This document shows, piece after piece, positions 23,135-25,373 of a stretch of DNA of 25,373 nt. The position numbers were made by a program, and so were the translations under genes. The notes beneath the pieces are model-generated. The model did not search any database. It saw only the letters and a program-made list of their open reading frames with translations, and was not told the origin of the DNA. The first letter of the stretch is position 1. The number at the start of each line of letters is the position of its first letter. Source of the DNA: Paracoccaceae bacterium (GTDB taxonomy: Bacteria; Pseudomonadota; Alphaproteobacteria; Rhodobacterales; Rhodobacteraceae); contig SKMI01000275.1 in the NCBI GenBank assembly GCA_007121115.1, forward strand, positions 1 to 25,373, written 5' to 3'.

Positions 23135-24421
23135 ATGGACACGATTTTCGCCTTGTCGACGGCGCGCGGGCGTGCCGGGGTGGCCATGATTCGAGTCTCC
23201 GGGCCGGGCGCGTGGTCGGTGGCGCGCGAAATGGCCGGGCCCGGGTTGGAGCCCCGCAAGGCGAGTTTGCGCCGATTGCGCGACAGCGAAGGGCGCGTTC
23301 TCGATTCGGCTGTTGTCATCCTCTACGCGCGGGGCGCCAGTTTCACCGGGGAGGATGTGGCAGAATTCACGGTGCATGGGAGCCCGGCCGTGGTTGCCGC
23401 GGTCGAAGCGGCGATAGGTCGCTTCCCGGAGTTGAGATATGCGGAACCCGGGGAGTTCACCCGGCGGGCGCTTGTCAATGGCACCTTGGATCTGGTGCAG
23501 GTTGAAGCCCTGGGTGATCTTATCCGCGCCGATACGGAGCGTCAGCGGGCGCAGGCGATGGCGCTCATGGATGGGGCGCTTGGTCGCCGTGTGGCGGATT
23601 GGCGGGATGCGTTGTTGCGCGCTGCAGCCTTGATGGAAGCAGAAATCGACTTTGCGGACGAGGGGCTTGGGGAGTTTGCCGACCAGGCGGTCGCATGCAT
23701 CGATGAAATTCTGCCCCTGATTCAGAAAGAGCTTTCCGGCGTGCCGGGCCGCGAGAAATTGCGCACGGGATTTCAGGTCGCGATCGTTGGGCGTGTGAAC
23801 GCCGGTAAATCCACGCTCCTGAATGCTCTGGCCGGGCGCGAAGCAGCGATCACATCCGAGGTTGCCGGGACGACGCGTGATGTGATCGAGGTGCACATGG
23901 ACGTTGACGGGTTCTCGGTCGTCTTGCTGGATACAGCCGGCATCCGCGATGTCGACGACCAGGTGGAGCGGCAGGGCGTGGATCTGGCCCTGCGACGGGC
24001 GGAGGAGGCGGATATTCGGGTGATTCTGTTGGAGTCGCCCGGGAGTGACCGGGTTGTCCCGCCGCGCGCGCATGATATTGTCCTGCTAGGTAAGGGGGAT
24101 CTGGTCCCCGGCGCAAAGGATGCGGTTTCCGGCCTGACCGGTGCGGGCGTGGACAGGTTGCTCGGACTGCTGGCAGAGCGCTGCGAGGCGATGACGGCAA
24201 GCGACGGGCTGGCGGTTAACCTGCGCCAAGCGGGTGCATTGCGGCGGGCGCAATCGGCGCTTGCGCGAGCGCGGCTTGAGCTGGCAGGTGGTGAGCACGC
24301 GTCCGAATTGGTTGCCGCAGAAATCCGTGAGGCGCTGAATGCTCTGGACGGGATGATGGGAAAGGTCGGTGTGGAAGATATTCTGGGCGAAGTGTTCGTC
24401 AGTTTCTGCATCGGCAAGTAG
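23135..24421 (+). CDS. mnmE: tRNA modification GTPase MnmE (TrmE)
   Basis: A 428-residue protein that with MnmG installs the (carboxymethyl)aminomethyl group on wobble U34 of certain tRNAs. The N-terminal formyl-THF-binding domain opens MDTIFALSTARGRAGVAMIRVSGP and includes GEDVAEFTVHGSPAVV and YAEPGEFTRRALVNGTLDL. The inserted G domain has G1 GRVNAGKSTLLNAL, G2 AGTTRDVIE and G3 LLDTAGIRD. G4 reads LLGKGDL, where NKxD is expected, so the Asn is Gly. The helical domain ends with GEVFVSFCIGK, whose CIGK tail includes the catalytic Cys. At 428 residues it is slightly shorter than E. coli MnmE. It lies 27 bases after rho and just before mnmG, as in many alphaproteobacteria. Confidence 0.96.
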   Translation: MDTIFALSTARGRAGVAMIRVSGPGAWSVAREMAGPGLEPRKASLRRLRDSEGRVLDSAVVILYARGASFTGEDVAEFTVHGSPAVVAAVEAAIGRFPELRYAEPGEFTRRALVNGTLDLVQVEALGDLIRADTERQRAQAMALMDGALGRRVADWRDALLRAAALMEAEIDFADEGLGEFADQAVACIDEILPLIQKELSGVPGREKLRTGFQVAIVGRVNAGKSTLLNALAGREAAITSEVAGTTRDVIEVHMDVDGFSVVLLDTAGIRDVDDQVERQGVDLALRRAEEADIRVILLESPGSDRVVPPRAHDIVLLGKGDLVPGAKDAVSGLTGAGVDRLLGLLAERCEAMTASDGLAVNLRQAGALRRAQSALARARLELAGGEHASELVAAEIREALNALDGMMGKVGVEDILGEVFVSFCIGK

Positions 24422-24424
24422 GAG

Positions 24425-24440
24425 TGTTCCACGTGAAACA
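24425..24440 (+). other. parS centromere-like site (ParB/Spo0J binding)
   Basis: TGTTCCACGTGAAACA is identical to the 16-base parS consensus described for Bacillus subtilis Spo0J and conserved widely, including in alphaproteobacteria. It starts 4 bases after the mnmE stop, fills the gap, and includes the GTG start codon of mnmG. The site is about 3.2-3.5 kb from the candidate origin, as expected for an origin-proximal centromere. I saw no second copy in the window. Confidence 0.93.
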
Positions 24441-25373
24441 TTTCGATGTCATAGTCATTGGCGCGGGCCATGCCGGGGTCGAAGCTGCGGACGCCGCGGC
24501 CAGGATGGGTGCGCGGACGGCTTTGCTGAGCTTTCGGCGCGAAGATGCGGGCGTCATGTCATGCAATCCCGCTGTCGGTGGTGTCGGCAAGGGGCATCTG
24601 GTTCGCGAGATCGACGCGCTTGATGGCGTAATGGGTCGCGCCGCGGATTACGCGGGTATCCAGTTCCGGCTGCTGAACCGCAGCAAGGGCCCTGCGGTTC
24701 AGGGGCCCAGGGCGCAAAGCGATCGAAAGCGCTACCGTGCATTCGTGCAATCGCACCTGAGCGAGGCCCGGAATATCACCTTCATGGCGTCGGAAGTGGT
24801 CGCCTTGCATATCGTCGGTGATTGCGTGGCGGGGGTGTTGCTTGGAGATGGCACCCGACTTCTGGCGCCGGCGACAATCCTGACCACCGGGACCTTTCTG
24901 CGTGGCGTCATGCACATAGGTGAAGAAAGCAGGGCCGGAGGGCGGCTGGGCGATGGAGCGTCATCGCGACTTGCGGCGCAATTGCGCGCGCTTGACTTGC
25001 CTTTGGGGCGCTTGAAGACGGGCACGCCCCCGCGACTGGATGGCAGAACAATCGATTGGGCGGCGCTTCAGACGCAGCCGGGGGACGAACACCCGGAAAT
25101 GCTGTCTTTTCTTTCCGAGAAGCCGACAGCCCGGCAGGTCGCTTGCGCAATCACCCATACGAACGCCGCGACCCATGACATCATTCGCAGGCATCTGAGC
25201 CGATCGGCGATCTACGGCGGCCGGATCGAGAGCGCCGGGCCGCGGTATTGCCCGTCCATCGAAGACAAGGTGGTCCGCTTCAGCGAGAAGCCCTCGCACC
25301 AGATTTTTCTGGAACCTGAAGGGCTTGATACCGATACGGTGTACCCCAATGGTATTTCGACTTCTCTGCCGCT
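24433..25373 (+). CDS. mnmG: tRNA uridine 5-carboxymethylaminomethyl modification enzyme MnmG (GidA), N-terminal part (runs off the window)
   Basis: FAD- and NADH-dependent partner of MnmE in wobble-uridine modification. About 313 of an expected 620-630 residues are visible, and no stop occurs before the window edge. It starts at GTG with AGGAG (24420-24424) 8 bases upstream, reading MKHFDVIVIGAGHAGVEAADAAARMG, the FAD Rossmann motif. Then come MSCNPAVGGVGKGHLVREIDALDG with Cys44, YAGIQFRLLNRSKGPAVQGPRAQSDR-type sequence, and LTTGTFLRGVMHIGE. GRLKTGTPPRLDGRTIDW is another family block. GPRYCPSIEDKVVRF holds the second conserved Cys (273). Both cysteines that are essential in E. coli MnmG are kept. 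The start codon lies inside the parS site. Confidence 0.96.
   Translation, partial: MKHFDVIVIGAGHAGVEAADAAARMGARTALLSFRREDAGVMSCNPAVGGVGKGHLVREIDALDGVMGRAADYAGIQFRLLNRSKGPAVQGPRAQSDRKRYRAFVQSHLSEARNITFMASEVVALHIVGDCVAGVLLGDGTRLLAPATILTTGTFLRGVMHIGEESRAGGRLGDGASSRLAAQLRALDLPLGRLKTGTPPRLDGRTIDWAALQTQPGDEHPEMLSFLSEKPTARQVACAITHTNAATHDIIRRHLSRSAIYGGRIESAGPRYCPSIEDKVVRFSEKPSHQIFLEPEGLDTDTVYPNGISTSLP

Noticed and set aside
21548..24073. 841-codon open frame on the minus strand across rho and mnmE
   Set aside because: It is antisense to two certain genes in GC-rich DNA where stop codons are rare, has no family resemblance or ribosome-binding site, and its composition (Arg/His/Gln-rich) is that of a shadow frame.
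1..25373. Mobile elements, CRISPR arrays, tRNA/rRNA genes or phage-defence cassettes
   Set aside because: I saw no transposase, integrase, regularly spaced repeat, or cloverleaf/rRNA sequence. The window reads as core chromosome with one metabolic operon.

Overview
The window looks like chromosomal DNA of a high-GC alphaproteobacterium, most likely Rhodobacteraceae (roseobacter-like). The basis is the GC-rich coding sequence, the protein families seen, and the order maf-aroE-coaE-dnaQ facing hemJ-rho-mnmE-mnmG, which is the gene order around alphaproteobacterial replication origins. No tRNA, rRNA, insertion sequence, prophage or CRISPR array was seen. Nearly every base is in a recognisable gene, and most genes sit in tight operons with 4-base stop/start overlaps.

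Layout. 1-374 (-) is the 5' part of pyrF. From 11328 down to 501 (-) runs one long transport/activation operon: a long-chain acyl-CoA synthetase-like AMP-forming ligase, two small unidentified membrane proteins, livG, livH, livM, a periplasmic binding protein, livF, a phenylacetate-CoA-ligase-like protein, and finally an exported caspase-like protein with a degenerate catalytic site and two peptidoglycan-binding-type domains. Stem-loops lie after the second small membrane protein gene, after the binding-protein gene and after the caspase-like gene. The likely job of the cluster is to import a carboxylic acid (fatty or aromatic) and activate it to its CoA thioester; this is inference. Divergent from it, 11565-14188 (+), is a hybrid PAS histidine kinase coupled to an OmpR-type regulator, a candidate controller of the operon.

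14218-16242 (-) carries a pterin carbinolamine dehydratase, a COG3146-type acyltransferase and a type II peroxiredoxin. 16378-18161 (+) carries an NAD(P)H:ferredoxin-type reductase coupled to rsmD, which overlaps convergent dnaQ by 28 bases. 18134-20872 (-) is maf-aroE-coaE-dnaQ.

20873-21264 is the only long non-coding stretch (about 390 bases). It holds several DnaA-box-like 9-mers and AT-rich tracts and is the best candidate for the chromosomal origin (oriC). To its right on + are hemJ, rho, mnmE and the start of mnmG. An exact 16-base match to the ParB-binding site parS overlaps the mnmG start codon about 3.4 kb from the putative origin. The most distinctive signals are therefore this origin/centromere region, the rho leader (possible 30-codon upstream ORF and competing hairpins), and the unusual members of the acyl-CoA/ABC operon.
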